From Azolla caroliniana (taxonomy: Eukaryota > Polypodiophyta): a stretch of 64,000 nucleotides of DNA. The position numbers were made by a program, and so were the translations under genes. Positions 9,334-23,034 of this stretch are shown here, one piece after another (the first letter of the stretch is position 1; every line of letters starts with the position of its first letter). The DNA is taken from assembly GCA_043228905.1 (NCBI GenBank), contig JBHGNT010000021.1, forward strand, positions 1,922,001-1,986,000, written 5' to 3'. Under the pieces are notes generated by a model that searched no databases, was not told where the DNA came from, and was given only the letters and a program-made list of their open reading frames with translations.

Positions 9334-9749
9334 ATCTTCGGGTTGAGAATGAACATTTGACCTTCTCTCCTTCCTCTAGTGATGAGTCGGCCATTCGTTT
9401 CTATAAAGTAGCCCCTGTTGTTGAAACCAAACTCCATGCCTTGCTCCACGATTTGGCCAACTAAGACCAAATTCTTTGTTATTGTTGGAACGTGCAAGAC
9501 ATTCTTGATACAATTGTTGTTGCCCTTGCCGAGAGGAACATTGCCAATATGCCGAATGGTGTGTGTGGTGTCGTCTCTCGTCTCCACGTAGCCAAGTCGA
9601 TTAGGCGTACGTAAGTCACTGAACCACTTTGCATTGGACGCCATGTGATTTGAGGCACCTGAGTCGATGAACCATACTTCTTCTGATGTAGATGTGTTGG
9701 TTGAACCGGATGCCGACATGGTGTTCACTTTGTGCCTCATGACGAACAT
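9330..9749 (-). pseudogene. Copia element A aspartic protease
   Basis: A retropepsin-like protease that would cut the copia polyprotein. The frame shows the family signature WFIDSGASNHMAS with catalytic DSG near 9660, then LGKGNNNCIKNVLHVPTITK and LVLVGQIVEQGMEFGF, and ends in the GQMFILNPKM segment that normally leads into integrase. It is open over its length, but the gag upstream and the integrase downstream are broken, so no functional polyprotein is expected. Confidence 0.88.
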
Positions 9750-10651
9750 GCCTCCGTAGTCTTCGGGTGACTTCCCGAGTTGTGGAAGTTACTCGCTTCT
9801 TTTCTTTCAACACTCCTCTTCGAGTTGGCCGATCTTACCACAATAGTTGCAAGTAACGGGCCTAATTTGCCGATCGTGTTTGGCATGAAGGCTCCCCCTT
9901 CTTCCGAAGGTTCCTGGAGTATTTTCGTTTGCTTGCCGAAGGGTTGAGTTACTTTCGTGATTCCAGCTGACTCGTCCTCCTCTGCCTTGGCCGAAACGAC
10001 CTCTTTCGCCTCGACCACGTCCTCGACCACCTTCCGAGTTCGAGAAGAACATCTGTCCTTCAGACATTTGCTCTTTTCTCTAACATGATTATCTTCGACC
10101 AATAACATGGATTGAAGGTCGAAGAACGAAGGAGGGTTCTCCCTCGCTAAGATTTTCGGCCTTATTAGGTCGAATTGTTGTGCGAGGCCACCCAAGCACA
10201 CTTGCACCATCTCGTCCTCTTTAGTGTTTATGTTGATGGAGCTAAGTGAATCACAGATGCTCTTAATCTTGCATGTGTAGTCCGACACAGACATGTCTTT
10301 TTGTCAAATGTTGTTCAACTCTTGCCAAAGTTGAAGCTTGCGGGTGGTCGTGTTGGCGACAAATATTTTCTTCAAGTTTTCGCACGCTTCTTTAGGCGTC
10401 TTGGTGTCTCAAACGTGATAGAGAATGTGATCGTGGACACACGTTGCTAAACAATACATTACTCAAATCACTCCTTGCTCCCATGTTGGGTAGTTGGCGT
10501 TTGTAATGTCTAGTTTGTTTTCGAGGGCACAGTTGATGTAGTTCCAATATCCTTGGCTGACTAGGTATTGGTTCATCTTGTACTCCCAAGATGAAAAATT
10601 GCTCCGGTCTAGCTTTTCACTAGGGAGCGAGCTACCCATTTGTGTGTTCAT
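9737..10651 (-). pseudogene. Copia element A gag
   Basis: This is the copia Gag region, read from ATG 10651 (MNTQMGSSLPSEKLDRSNFS). That start is followed by the UBN2/gag-type SSWEYKMNQYLVSQGYWNYI segment. The coding sequence then breaks into at least three frames: 10651-10463, 10294-9737 with VSDYTCKIKSICDSLSSINI, and 10067-9807. The last one is Arg/Gly-rich (RGRGRGERGRFGQGRGGR) and ends in a zinc-knuckle-like CNYCGKIGQLEEEC. The knuckle should be CX2CX4HX4C; here the His is replaced by Gln. Stops near 10463 and 10300 and the frame changes make it a dead copy. Confidence 0.85.
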
Positions 10652-10774
10652 GTTGATATTGTGTCTTCTCTTTCGAGTTTTTCTTCTTCGATCACGTACA
10701 CTTGCTAGGTAGTGACACTACGGTCGCGAATAGCCTATAAATCGGGTGGGCTTAATGGATATGCTAAACCACAC

Positions 10775-10786
10775 GCTCTGATACCA
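10775..10786 (-). other. Primer-binding site of copia element A
   Basis: On the minus strand TGGTATCAGAGC begins at 10786, immediately inside the LTR end. It matches the complement of the 3' end of initiator tRNA-Met, the usual copia primer. Confidence 0.88.
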
Positions 10787-11263
10787 TGTAAATACTTAGG
10801 TAATTCACTTAGGGTTAATTAATGTCTAATTATGTGAGTAGTTAAATATGTACGTGATTAAGTAGCAGAAGATTATGTGATATGAGTGTGTAGATGTACG
10901 AGAGAAGGAGAGGACGTACACTTATAAACACTAAGACAAGATGGGGGATGATTAACACAAGTGTCTCTCAAGGAACTCTTACTTATATTAAAAATACATC
11001 AAAAAACAAAAAACCCACAATGAGGTACATATACATCTCATGTGCAAGGGTACACATGTGTGACGGAATATAGGTACAAGGATGTAAGATCTATATTAAA
11101 TGTACTTGGTAGTGGAGGATCTAGAATGTATCCATTCTTAAGTACAAGTATTAATCCTATTTAAGGCTTTGAAGTCAATACACTAACTAGATTCTATGTA
11201 TGTAACAACTAAGTTACACATATGACAAAATAACTAAACCTAGTTGAGCTTGATATCTCAACA
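10787..11263 (-). repeat. 5' LTR of copia element A
   Basis: A 477-bp segment with TG...CA ends: minus orientation starts TGTTGAGATATC and ends AAGTATTTACA. It abuts the primer-binding site at 10786. The matching 3' LTR is not in the window because the left part of A is missing. ATTTC at 11264-11268 would be the right-hand target duplication. Confidence 0.8.
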
Positions 11264-13400
11264 ATTTCAATACTTCTTCAGCCTACTCATGTTCAACATA
11301 ATCTTTATCCAAAAAGTTGAATGCTACCATAAGCTTTCAAGGTAGAGAACAATGTATTCCATGCATGTACATCTCGAGTTTGAAGGTGATCAAATACGTT
11401 ATGTAAGGTTCAAATCTTAAAATAATTTGCCAAAGTTTTATGGGGATGTTTTTGTGTTCTGTATTGAAAAAATCATGATAATGTTAGGTTAAATTTGTAT
11501 TACCTTGTTGGACTTACAACAATTTTCATGAAAAATCTTAACATTATTTGCCAAACTTGAGAAAAATCTAATACATTATTTGATTATGCTTCATTAAAGT
11601 TGATGTTGGAGTTGTGATGTGTGACAAATGTTTAAGACAAGAAAATGAGTCATCACACATGGTAATGGCGTTGCATGCAGGCCTACAAGGGCTAACAAGT
11701 AGTTGCTGCAAATAGCAAGAAATTGAGTAAAACATCAAGACAGTGTAATAAGCCCCGCACATGATAGTGTTATGTGAGGTTTGCAAAGCCTAACAAGTAG
11801 GTTCTATATATAACAAAAACAAAGTGAAAGAACAACAATGATGTGCACACGCTTGTATTTGAGAGAAGAAGAATCAAGACGACAACACCCGAAGATTTGG
11901 AATCAAAGCTACTACACAATTACTATCAAGAGGATGTCATCTTTTTAAATTTGTCTATTCTACATAATCTAAGAGGTCAATCTGTGGCAATAATTGGTGA
12001 GCCTAACGTTGTGTTTCATAAGTAACAACATTTTAGATAAATGTGGACAAAGGCAAAGAGGTCTTCACCTATTTTGGGGAGAGAATAAAGTGGAGATATG
12101 CTCCACCAAGGTGGCTTTTTCTGGCCCCCATTATGGAAGAATCCCTATTTTAGATGTGTAAATGTAGTTTCTAAGGTTGCTACGTGAGGGCTTTTGCTAT
12201 TCGACATGCTAGTTAAAGTGGGTATGATGGTTGTGTTTTCATGTATGAGTTCTTTATAGCCTTTGGGCATCTTTCCATTAATACGAAGGTGAATCTTCAA
12301 AAAACAAGTTGAGAAATCATTGGGTCTTAGGCCCCTTGATTCAAAATGAGGCTCTTGGGATCGATCCATAGATTGACACCTATATAGACACACTTGTTTG
12401 AGAGGATTCATGTCATGTCTATGATATTTTGTCATTTACTTCAAAAAAAGCTAACTATATAAGTTTACTTATAGTATATGTGAACTTGCAACATGAAAGC
12501 TATATTGTTCAGTTCAAGTAGAAGTTGGGGCTTGGATTCAAAGATCATGGATTTGAGTTTTGCACTTGTCTCTAACTAGAGTGATATCAACGGGACAAGG
12601 GATGTTTGTATCTCACACAAAGTTTTGCCTACTTATTTGAAAATGTATTTGGAATGGAAGAACATACCTATAAGTTTCCACATTCATGGAAGTCAATGTG
12701 ATGTTGTAGGTGAAGATTAGAATTTAGAATTATAAAAAATGGAAAGACTGGAAAAATAGCAAGCTATAATCTTGAGCCTCCTATACCAATGCAATTCACG
12801 AACATACTTAGCTTACATAATGGGAGTTTCAAGAAAATTCACAACCCATAGAAGAGTTGGTGTTAAGTGAGAATGCATGTCCTAAAGGTACATTATAAAG
12901 GATACCATCATATTTGGCAACCAATTTGACCTATGCACATTAAAGTTAGTCGAATTCTTTGATTTCAATTAACTTGGAGTATCTAGAGGAGACATGGTCT
13001 ACTTCCACTACTACTAGATACTTTTTCTCTACATTTTATAAGCTACAAAGAAGTAACAATGTGTCTCATAATTCTCGGACCTTGGTAGAAGTGTGAAAAA
13101 CGAAGTATGAAATAATGTCACTAAGAAAGCTCCTTACGGAAATTAGGATGGTTGAAGTTGGGAAAGCTCCTCAGTGGTGTAGATCAATTTATGATGGTAT
13201 GGGGGAAGCTTTATGCAATATGTAGGAGGAATATAACACAACGCAAGTAATGTAAAAATTCAAGAAATTGAAAATTGCGAGAAGTTGTCGAATTCAAAAG
13301 ATGAGAGAGTTTGCTAGATTGGTTGATGTAAATGGTGTTGATAAAGCACTTGAGGTGGAGTGTTGGTTGAGAAAGCAATGCTAGTTCTAATCCTTTCTCC
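11264..13400. other. AT-rich intergenic DNA, nothing recognised
   Basis: Only short frames (up to 96 codons) without recognisable domains on either strand, and no terminal repeats that I could pair. Confidence 0.5.
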
Positions 13401-13920
13401 ATGAACAACTATTAAGAATCTCTTATTAATCAATAGACCAATTTAATTAAAGTAAAAGGATGTGCATAGATTGGATACAAGAACTTGATCCTCTCGACCA
13501 CCACCCTTGAGCTACGATCAAACATAGCCTGCCTACCACTAATAACGATGGATATTAGGATGACTAACTTACCTTGGAGGAGTTAACACAATCATTGCGA
13601 TGAAAACCTAGCCCACATCACTAGTGTCGCAAAACGTTAGCCTTCCAATGTAATGTGTCTACAAGGTTAGCTAGGCATCATATTTATACATCTTCCCAAA
13701 CCCCTTGAATAGGTGAGCCATTTTAAAAGACTCTCAATCCATTGGTTGCCAGGATCATGATAGCATATGAACATATTGTTCCCTCTATCCAATGACATTA
13801 GTCCCTTTCTTACATTAGTGAACATAATCTTATGTTTTGTAAATATTAGTGACCTATCCCCACCTACGTTATGCATATTACATAAAACAATCATAAGAGT
13901 ATTGGAGAAGTTCATGCAAT
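13400..13920. repeat. Possible decayed LTR relic
   Basis: Around 13490-13690 this shares short blocks with the solo LTR at 41227-41681: GACCACC(A)CCC(T)GAG, and TAGCTAGGC followed by TCATATTTATA, at comparable spacing. Ends and target duplication are not visible. Weak call. Confidence 0.3.
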
Positions 13921-14325
13921 AGTTAGGTTTGTTGTTAGGGTTATAAACTCAATATATTGATAGAGCCTAAGTTTATAGAGCTAAGGTTAGTCCTCACTTG
14001 AAGTTGTCATCTTATATTTGTATATGGTTGTTGGTTTCTTATACACACTTGATCTTACAAGGCTTGTTGTATCGTATTGTAATTGTAATTGTAATATATA
14101 TATAAATATTCTTTATTTTCTCCATGATGATATCTCCATGGCATTCTTTGCATGCATTAGATCCTACTTCCATGCAAGAGACAATGTATAACTGAGATTT
14201 GGAAATGCTCTATTTCTTAATTCATTCACACTTAAATGGTTTTTTACGAATTCTTAAGAGTTTTATATTGATTAAAGCTTTTGAAATGGAATTTCCCATT
14301 CAAGTGGGACAATCTAGTGGAATTA

Positions 14326-14364
<39 letters not shown>

Positions 14365-17200
14365 CCCTCACCATTGAGGAATGCAAATTCTATTCAATAT
14401 CTTCTTTTATGAACGTATGTATTTACATACATACGTACGTATATCATGTGTACATATCTTGATGTATGTGTATGGTACAATAGAGGGAGGGACACTTTGA
14501 ACCGACTTCTCTTAAATGTGTCTATGAATAAGTGACCCTCCTTCATAAAGTTATAGATTTCGTACATAAATGGGTAAACCCCCCTTGATGTATATATTTT
14601 CTCTCTTGTTTCCTCTTGCAGCCATGTAGATGACAATTTCTATAAGGATGTTATCGTATCACTTTAGGTGGGCACTGACTTTGTAACCATTCTTGAATTC
14701 ACAATCTGATGTATATGTGGATATTTGATATTTAACATCAAGTAATTTAATTTGGTAAAGAACTTCTTTGCTCAACTTGATGTTACATATTCCCGAGTAA
14801 TTGCATCATCTCATTTATGAAGGATATTTTACATAAAGCAACCATGTTCTATTTTCCTAAGGCATATAATGAAGTACTTCAACAGTATGCGTCTAATAAT
14901 GATGAAGCCTATCTAGTAGTATTATGTATGCCATCTCTAAAAGTTGGAAAATCTAGTTGAAACGTCATATGACATTAATGCCTATGCGTTGTTATATTGA
15001 TTGACAGATCATATGGGAAAAAACTTTCGTCGTTGAAGAACTTATAGAATATACACAACTAAATGCATGTGCATTGTGAAGGCGTCTTTTAAGTCCTTGG
15101 ATTTTTAATGCATACATGTTTTGTGCAACACATATCTGATACCGAAACGCATACAAATCATCATACATAGAAGCTTGAGCATTCCCCGCTAGTTTTTTTT
15201 TTCCCAAAAAGTAATGAAAGACATACTTTTGATGATGATGTCGGAAAAAGGACGATTTGTCATGGATGTGAGGGTGGGTGGCTTCAAAATGGCAAATGAC
15301 TTTGTCGTAGCACATGTTATACTGAAGTATTAGCGATTCCAATGTGCATAGGGGGGAGTGAGCATTTGAAATTCCACTTTAAGCTTTGGAAGCTGGTGAT
15401 AATGGAGAATATATACTATGAAGGCTCACACTCCTTTGTACAGGGACTACTATTGATCTTAGTGTTTTGAGCCATTTGAACAAAAACTCATGTTTAATAT
15501 AATTGAGAGGGTATAGTTTGACTGTGTACGAATGAGTACCCTCTTTTTGTTTTATTCTTGGCTTATTTCAACAAGCGTCTTTCTAGCTCAGACTAGCTTT
15601 CCATAAAAGACGGGAAAAATAGTTAGATAGATAAATCAATGACCAGTGTCCCTTCATTTGGATTCGCCTTTAGTTAAAAACAAATAGAAAGAGGCATAAC
15701 CCAAAAGAAAAATTTATAGGTTGAGTCGATTTTTCATACATTTTCAAAAAGCTCTTGCGAGGAACAAACTTTTTTGTAATTGTTGGGAATGACCTCGAGT
15801 CAATGCTAAACATTCTCTTTGTAATTTGGAGCTAAAAATGTCAAAGTTTATCGAATGGAATTTTGGGCACATCCACCGAGTATGAAAGCAAACATTTCCT
15901 TTCTTTTGGGTTGAATACTTAATCCTTTTAAATATGTCTAGTTTTACAAGTAAACCAAAATAATGCTTTAGTGTCCTCTTTTGCCAATTTTATTTTATCA
16001 ATTAATGACCAAAATACTACCACAATGATGAGAATTTACCAAAAACCCATCCTTGCGAAATGCTAGAAGAAGTACTCCATCACCACTCATTCTTCAAAAA
16101 CATAATTTAATAGGAAAACTATGGAACACTGATTGCGAACCGATTACCGAGACGAACAACCTCAATGTTCCACAACAAAAATATGCTCTCCATGTATATA
16201 TATGTATTCGAAATTCAAAAAATTGTAAAATTACGAAACTTGGGTGGGTTATAGAAGTGAGTATACATGTGAATTGCTATATCACAAAAAGATGCTTCAA
16301 TGTGACTAAGTTTGGTTACATTTTCAAACTCACATGTATGTGTTTGGTGGAAGTTAAGATCCTAATCACGTGAGAGATTAATATTCATAAACGCATAACT
16401 ATACCTAACAACATCCATGATTGTAGGAGGTTTCATTTTTTAAAATAATTACAAAAAACCGTTCATGTTAACATTACTACTATGATAAGGATTTAATTAC
16501 TAGTCATTATCGAATTAGAAAACGATCGTGCACTAATCATTCGGAATTAGAATCTTAATTTGTGTTGTGTGTCTCCCCCAAATATGTGGGTCGTAAACAA
16601 AAACTTAATGTGCTAACTTGGTTTTCTAGTCAGTTAGAAGCTTAATTATGACATGCTTAATGTTGATTTCCATTTGACTAAGAGCTCACAGTTTATACCA
16701 ACCAAATTATAAGTAATTTTGAAAATGAGCAAGCCTAGTTCCTGAAGTTCTCATAGATATGTATAACAAAATGCAAACATGATATGTCACATAGTTTAGC
16801 AACCTTATGAATAGCCAAGTTGGAGGTAATTCCCAGTCCACGATGAATTAGAACTATTAGCGTAACAACAGATAAATTTGGCTAGTAATGAGTGAGTTGT
16901 ATCTTCGAGTAATAATGCTTTATGACACATGTGTGCGTTGTGTATTGTTTGTGTTGGGTTGGAGGCTAAACTAGACTAATGTGGTTACGAATTTGTGTCG
17001 GACAACAATGTGGCATTGCATTAATCATAGCATAATTATGCTAAATTTGGTAGATTTATGCTAACTGTGGTATGGTAATTAACAAGGGTGTAGTAATTAA
17101 CAAGGTTTGGAAAGAAATAACATTGTTCCCTATTCTTTAACGTGACTATGTGAAAGATGTATGATTTCCATGCAATCAATAAAAGTTGAATTTTGAATTA
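13921..17200. other. AT-rich intergenic DNA
   Basis: No gene recognised. It contains a (TG)n microsatellite at 14329-14361 and AT-rich low-complexity stretches. Confidence 0.5.
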
Positions 17201-17935
17201 AATTAAATCGCCCAAAAAAACTGATTAATAAAAAACAAATAATAATAAACCCGATCCTGTTTTGATGAGAAAAAAAAAACTTTAAAACATTCTATGCAGG
17301 CATATAATAATGATTAATAAAGAAAAGAAATTTAATTAAAACATCTAAAGAAACAGGTAAATTCAATTAGATTTTCTTGAAGGAAAACAGGCTTCAATTA
17401 TCTTTTCAAAAATAAGTCCGATTAATTTTTCACAATAAGTTCTCTTGGTTGAGCAAAAGATTCTGTCTCAAGCCAAATAAATTCGTCCCATTTCCAATAA
17501 ATAAATAAGTTAAGGCAAAAGAAGAAAGGAAAAAAAAAGAAAAAAAAGAGCAGCACGAATAATTACTTAAAAAAGAAAAAACCAAAGGCGCAAAACCAAA
17601 ACCAAAATAAAAGCTTTCCATGCAGCAACAATAAGAAGACGATGATGATGATGATGGCGATGGTAATTATAACATAAGCCCTAATTTTGTCTGGTCATTA
17701 AAGAACAAAAATTGGGGAATTCCTGTTTCTTTCTTGCTTTCTTTTGTTTTTGTGATTCAAAAGCCTTTACAATTAAAGATTGTCTTCCATCATTGGAAAG
17801 GAATTCTACAAGAGCCATTAAATGGGCCTTCTCATTCAAATTTCAATTGCATAACAAAAGAGGCCTCATAAATAAAAAGCAATCCATCTTCTGAAATGCA
17901 AATTGATCTCTATCTCTAAATAAATAAATAAATAA

Positions 17936-17975
<40 letters not shown>

Positions 17976-18146
17976 TATACATACATATAGGTATACACTA
18001 ACTTGCAAGGCACTCCAAACCCTTTACTTATACTATTCATGGGCTTTTAATGGAGTAGTTTGTAGTAATAGGAAAGAGTACCCCTTCCTCTTACAATCCT
18101 TCCTTTTTCTGGTCTTCCCTTTAGATGCTTGATCATGATTCATCAC

Positions 18147-18185
<39 letters not shown>

Positions 18186-18830
18186 TTGCAACTAGTCACT
18201 CTTTCTGTACTACTCATTTCCCTGCCAAGGGCCAATATATCATTTCATCACCTCAATCACATCATGTAATCATACATTGTCTCTCACATCCACATCCATA
18301 TCAACAACACACACACACACACACACATGATTATACATTGTAAAAGTCATTCACAATGTACACATGGAAGGTGCATGTGTTTCTGTGCAGCATAGGTGTG
18401 CCATATGTATGCACGCCTTCGTGCAACTGTGTGGATGTGTTGCAGTGTGTTATGCACATGTGGACATTGGTCTCATTATGTATGTATGTATGTATGTATG
18501 TATGTATGATGCCTGAGATTGTCGCTAGTTGTAACATATGAGTCCCACACACATATAGTGCATATAATGATATTTATATGTATATGTACATGACATATAT
18601 GTATATGATCACATGTAGGTTCGTCATATTCGAAGGTTGTAGAATGCAACTAGCTCTACATTCCCACTCATATCTCCACATAGAAATCAATGTGATGTAT
18701 CCCTCCCTCGCATTTCCTTCTCGGGTCCTTGCATTGAGCAACCTTCTGTGCTTTCCGTCTGTTGCAGGAATTGGTACGAGCACATCACTCATTGCATGTA
18801 TATGACAAGCTAGCTTACTTTTAAGTAGTA
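17200..18830. repeat. Microsatellite-rich intergenic interval
   Basis: Holds (GAT)n near 17640-17660, (AAAT)n at 17917-17941 running into (AT)n to 17971, (TTTC)n at 18148-18186, (CA)n at 18307-18327 and (TATG)n at about 18478-18508. No convincing frame, transposon motif or known miRNA was found here. Confidence 0.7.
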
Positions 18831-19380
18831 AATGACTTTCTGTATTGTACTATATGTAGTTCATATGTGTAGTCTTTCACTTTGGACATATCATAGCATC
18901 ATCATGATGTCTACATTTTGTAGAATTGTACTCAACACAAACATGTTTTTAGACACGTGGCATGGGTCAAGATCAATAGAATTTGATCCGGTTTACAAGA
19001 TAATGTAAAAAAGTAGTGTATTTTCTCAAGTCCAACTATATTGAATCCATTTATTTTCTAGCAACTTCCTATATATTGTGGGAAACCTCAAGGTGAGGTA
19101 AAAAAACATAAAAATACTAACCCTCAAGCTTTTGCTCAAAAACCTCAAGTTGTGAAGGGAAATATCAAAGTGCTACCGACAATCATGCAATGATGACCTA
19201 AGAGAGTAGTTCAAGACAAGGAGTTCATATTCATGAGGTTGATTGAAGGTTGTGTCGTTAAGTGATATCCCCTTGGTTCAAAATCCCCCAAATCTTATGC
19301 ATTTTGCCTCTTAAAGTAGAGTAATGTATAGAAACAAATTCCAAAAATATTTGTAAACCTACCACCATTTATATAGAAAC
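18831..19380. other. Intergenic, nothing recognised
   Basis: AT-rich sequence without supported features. Confidence 0.4.
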
Positions 19381-19672
19381 AAATCCCCTAAACATACACT
19401 ACTTCGCATTAGTTAGCAAAAGTTACACCAACTATTTGGCCTTTTGACTATATGATCAAGCCTCAACATTGAAATTTGAACCAAATGTGCAATCTATGTT
19501 TACAAGTTAAAACATATTGTTGACAATTAGTTATATAAAATTAAAGCTTTTGTGAATATAAAATTCATTAAACTCATCAAAAAATATTATTCACTAATAT
19601 ATCCATAGTTTGCAACTTAATCGTAATTTAACGAAATGATGCACACAAAATGTTTTGGTTCATGCAAAATCA

Positions 19673-20110
19673 TTGTTTTTTTTTTCCAAAAAAATACTAC
19701 TTCCATTAGTTAAGACAATGTACATAGGATAATATACAACTCATATGTTACAAGTCAATTTGCATGGCTACAAAGAAATCAACATGTATAAAGGAATCAA
19801 CAAAGCCTCAAACTCACCACTTCATCCAATGAGCACAATATTACTCGACAAATTCCTCTCAACATGAGCCTCGCACAACCCACATTCAGTATAGACATCC
19901 TCCAATCTCTTCACATTTTAGCACCCACCTCTATGTTTGGTACCTTCGGAGGAAACTGCCACGGGGGTGGCTGATAAATCCACTTTGCATTGCCATCCAC
20001 CATCTGCAGCATCGGAGAACCTCTCCATTTCAGAAGGAAACGGCCTTTAGCTTCTTCAATCGCGTCAGAGGGCCCCGGAAGGCTGTCAAACTCTCCTTGT
20101 AATGTAGAAC
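19673..20110 (-). mobile_element. 5'-truncated LINE, 3' end of ORF2 (copy b)
   Basis: On the minus strand the part around 19940-20100 reads LQGEFDSLPG, then RFLLKWRGSPM and KWIYQPPPWQFPP. This is the same C-terminal module seen in the LINE copies at 23.2, 42.4 and 60.3 kb. The left end holds the shared 3' tail (ACTAATGGAAGTAGTA on minus, about 19695-19712) and an A-rich end seen as poly-T on plus. A scrap with the same tail motif lies at 19383-19440. Severe 5' truncation is typical of LINE insertion. Confidence 0.65.
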
Positions 20111-20489
20111 AAGATTAAAGCAAATCAGCATTAAATTCTCAGCCGGTGGGGTTTTATATCCTTTTTTATCATACAAAATCATTGTTTTGTACAAAAATCA
20201 AATTCTATGCTATGGATTATATTGATGAACCATATGGTTTATTTTAGTTGGTATTTATTTTTCTCCCTATAATTTTATTGTCCTACTTCCTATCAAGTAT
20301 ATATTTGTTCAAATTGTCTACCAAATACCTATTCAACTTGTACTAAAGACGAAGATATATACATATTGAAATGGGAAACCACTAGTGTTAAACAACCAAG
20401 AAGTACATGAGTACCTAGCTTAATCAATTCTTGCTATCTCCTAGGTTGTGGCTAGGGAAAACTTTGTGGGTGTGAATAGTTTTCCTTAA
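20111..20489. other. Intergenic, nothing recognised
   Basis: No supported feature. Confidence 0.4.
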
Positions 20490-20900
20490 AAAGAAATGAG
20501 AGACAAGATATCATCTCTCGGCATTTTGTGCGACTTTAACATGTTAACACATTTAAGATGGTAGATAACTATTTTGTAAATGATTCATGGGGATGCCACA
20601 CATAGAATCTTTACGTGCCTAATTTCTATAGTCATTTGGGTTACATGTCACAACTTCAAGCATCACCGACGTTGGTCATTTTGTTCTTTCAATGGGTTCT
20701 AGCTCAAGGAGCCAAAGGTTTAAACTTTCCGACTATATCAAAGGGCAGATCACTTCATTAAAACTTGGCAAATGGTGTAACATGAGTATTAGAAATGTGT
20801 TCTTCTTTCATGGTCTCCATGAGTACCACAACATTTACATAGGTTCAAAGAAAAAAGGATCTGACAATTCTTGCAATTGAGCTTTGGTTGCAACTTACCT
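20490..20900. repeat. Dispersed repeat R2, copy 1
   Basis: Shares ordered blocks with 26820-27140, such as AATGGGTTyTnnCTCAAGGAGC and ATGGTCTyCATGnAGTACCACAA. Family and ends unknown. Confidence 0.4.
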
Positions 20901-23034
20901 TGCCATCGGATCCTCAGTATTGCAATAGGGACGAAAATATTCTCATGTTGTTTTAATATATACAAAAGTTTACAACAGAATGAGTTCCCAAATATTCAAC
21001 AATATATGTACCAATGATACTACATGCTAAAGCACAATGTGAAATCCTTGTCTTGAAGTTGAAACTATACCATATAAGAAACGTTTGCTTGTAGGTTGAA
21101 ACACTAATTTGCATGAATTAATGTCTTTATCAATGAGTTTGATGTTGTGCTCACAAAACCCAATCAAGCTTTTCTTTGGCTTTGTGTGATGCATAGAAAA
21201 GCTTAACACTAAGACTACTACAACTCTAGTCAACATACTACAAGGAGTAATGAGCGTAATAGGTTGTTGATAATCATAAATATCATGGTTAGTTATTCTT
21301 ATAGATGCTTGTTATCAATTTAATCTAGTGACATTATTCATTGTAGACCCATTAGGTTTAGCTCAAAATTTAAATTTGCAATATGATGATGAAGCAATGC
21401 GTTGTAGCCAACTATTAAAAGTTTATTTTTGAATCATTAAAATAACTTCATGTTTATAGTTTGAATGATGTTTTCTCTCCCAATTCATATGGCTTCACAA
21501 CTTCACTTTTTCCAAACCCCGCGGTGTCGAAAACAATGACAATGTAATTAGAGGGCAAGATTGGGTGTCTATATGGCACATCAAGAAGAAGAATACACAT
21601 ACATTATGTGCGGTGTTTATTAAACTTTTATCCTCAAAATATTTTCTTGCTACAACATTCAGCAAAATCCTTCACGTACATTAGCTTGTTCTTAGGGGCT
21701 AGATTGTTTCATGGTTAAGGTACACTGCATGTGCCGACCTTTAGAAATATAATATATGTTGACCAAATTAATGGAGTAGAATGGTTATGTTATGATGCCC
21801 ACATAAATCATGAGAATTCAAATGCTCTTTTCTTGCATTATATTGTAAATTGAACCCAAACTACAAGTGTTCATTCTTTTTTGTAATTTAACTTGAAAGT
21901 CAATATTTTCGAATTTGTTGAGGCAGCAAAACAATGATGAGTAAACAATTGTTTCAAAGATTCTGGCCTAAGGAAACATGTTGTTGGGAACATTAATATA
22001 ATAGAGAGGGATGATGGATCACAAGACTTGAGGACATCTTTACATATAAATAAAATAGCCATCTTATGTTATCCTTTTTAAAATCAGACTGATTATGTAG
22101 GTATCTTTTCTAGTTGAGAAGTTCAAGGTCATATTTGAAACACAATGAGTACAGATCTAGATCTATAATAAGTATGACTAGTTGGTAGGCACTCTTGGAC
22201 ATACCAATGTTTCTGACTCGGTTGTGAAAAAGTATATCTACTGAAGCATATCTAAAGAGTGAAACCCCTGAGAAAGGATACTTTGGGGATTCAAATTATG
22301 AACTTGGTTTGATAGAAAATCTTCTTTTTTTTTGTAGGTTTTGATGGTGCCACCCTTATTTATGTCATTCACTACATGTCATATTCCAAGGCACACTAAT
22401 AAGTTGCCCTCAATTTGGAACCCAAGGAGGGGTCAAGGAATGATTATGATAATAATATGAGGAAATTGTTTTATACTGGAAGACACAATTAAAGGGATGG
22501 TAGTAGTATTTATGGTACATCTATCCATCAACATGTATAAATAATCAAAGGCAAGGAGGCTCTCTTTTTTCTTGATGATTTTTTTTGTTTGTTTGTTGTT
22601 TCCATTTCTTTCTTATAAAGTTAACGTTGTAGGAATTATTTTTGAAGTTTGGGTTTCTAAAACAACATATTCCATTTGAGAGAAAAAAAAACACATAATT
22701 TAACAATGCTATGAAAAAGACTGGCGATCTAACACCTTATTACAAGAAATAGGCATAATGGATCATACATGCATCACGAACCACTATATATATGGTTTGA
22801 GGAAACAACAAAATAATTGGCCAATGAGATCATAGTTTCAAAGTCATATGTCGCTTCTTCCATGTCATGATTTCTATATTAGCTATAAATGGATTTGAAA
22901 TGGAATAGTATATGTCTTGCATAATTACTTGTACATGCTATAACAAATGTGCTCTAATATATAATTGGTAGGGAGACATTGCCTTGGTTTATGCCTAGTA
23001 AAATATACCAAGTTTTCCAAGAAGGGATTTTGTT
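20901..23034. other. AT-rich intergenic DNA, nothing recognised
   Basis: Short frames only, without recognisable motifs. Confidence 0.45.

Noticed and set aside
18361-18480. Possible imperfect hairpin in TG-rich DNA
   Set aside because: Pairing is patchy and the sequence matches no known plant miRNA.
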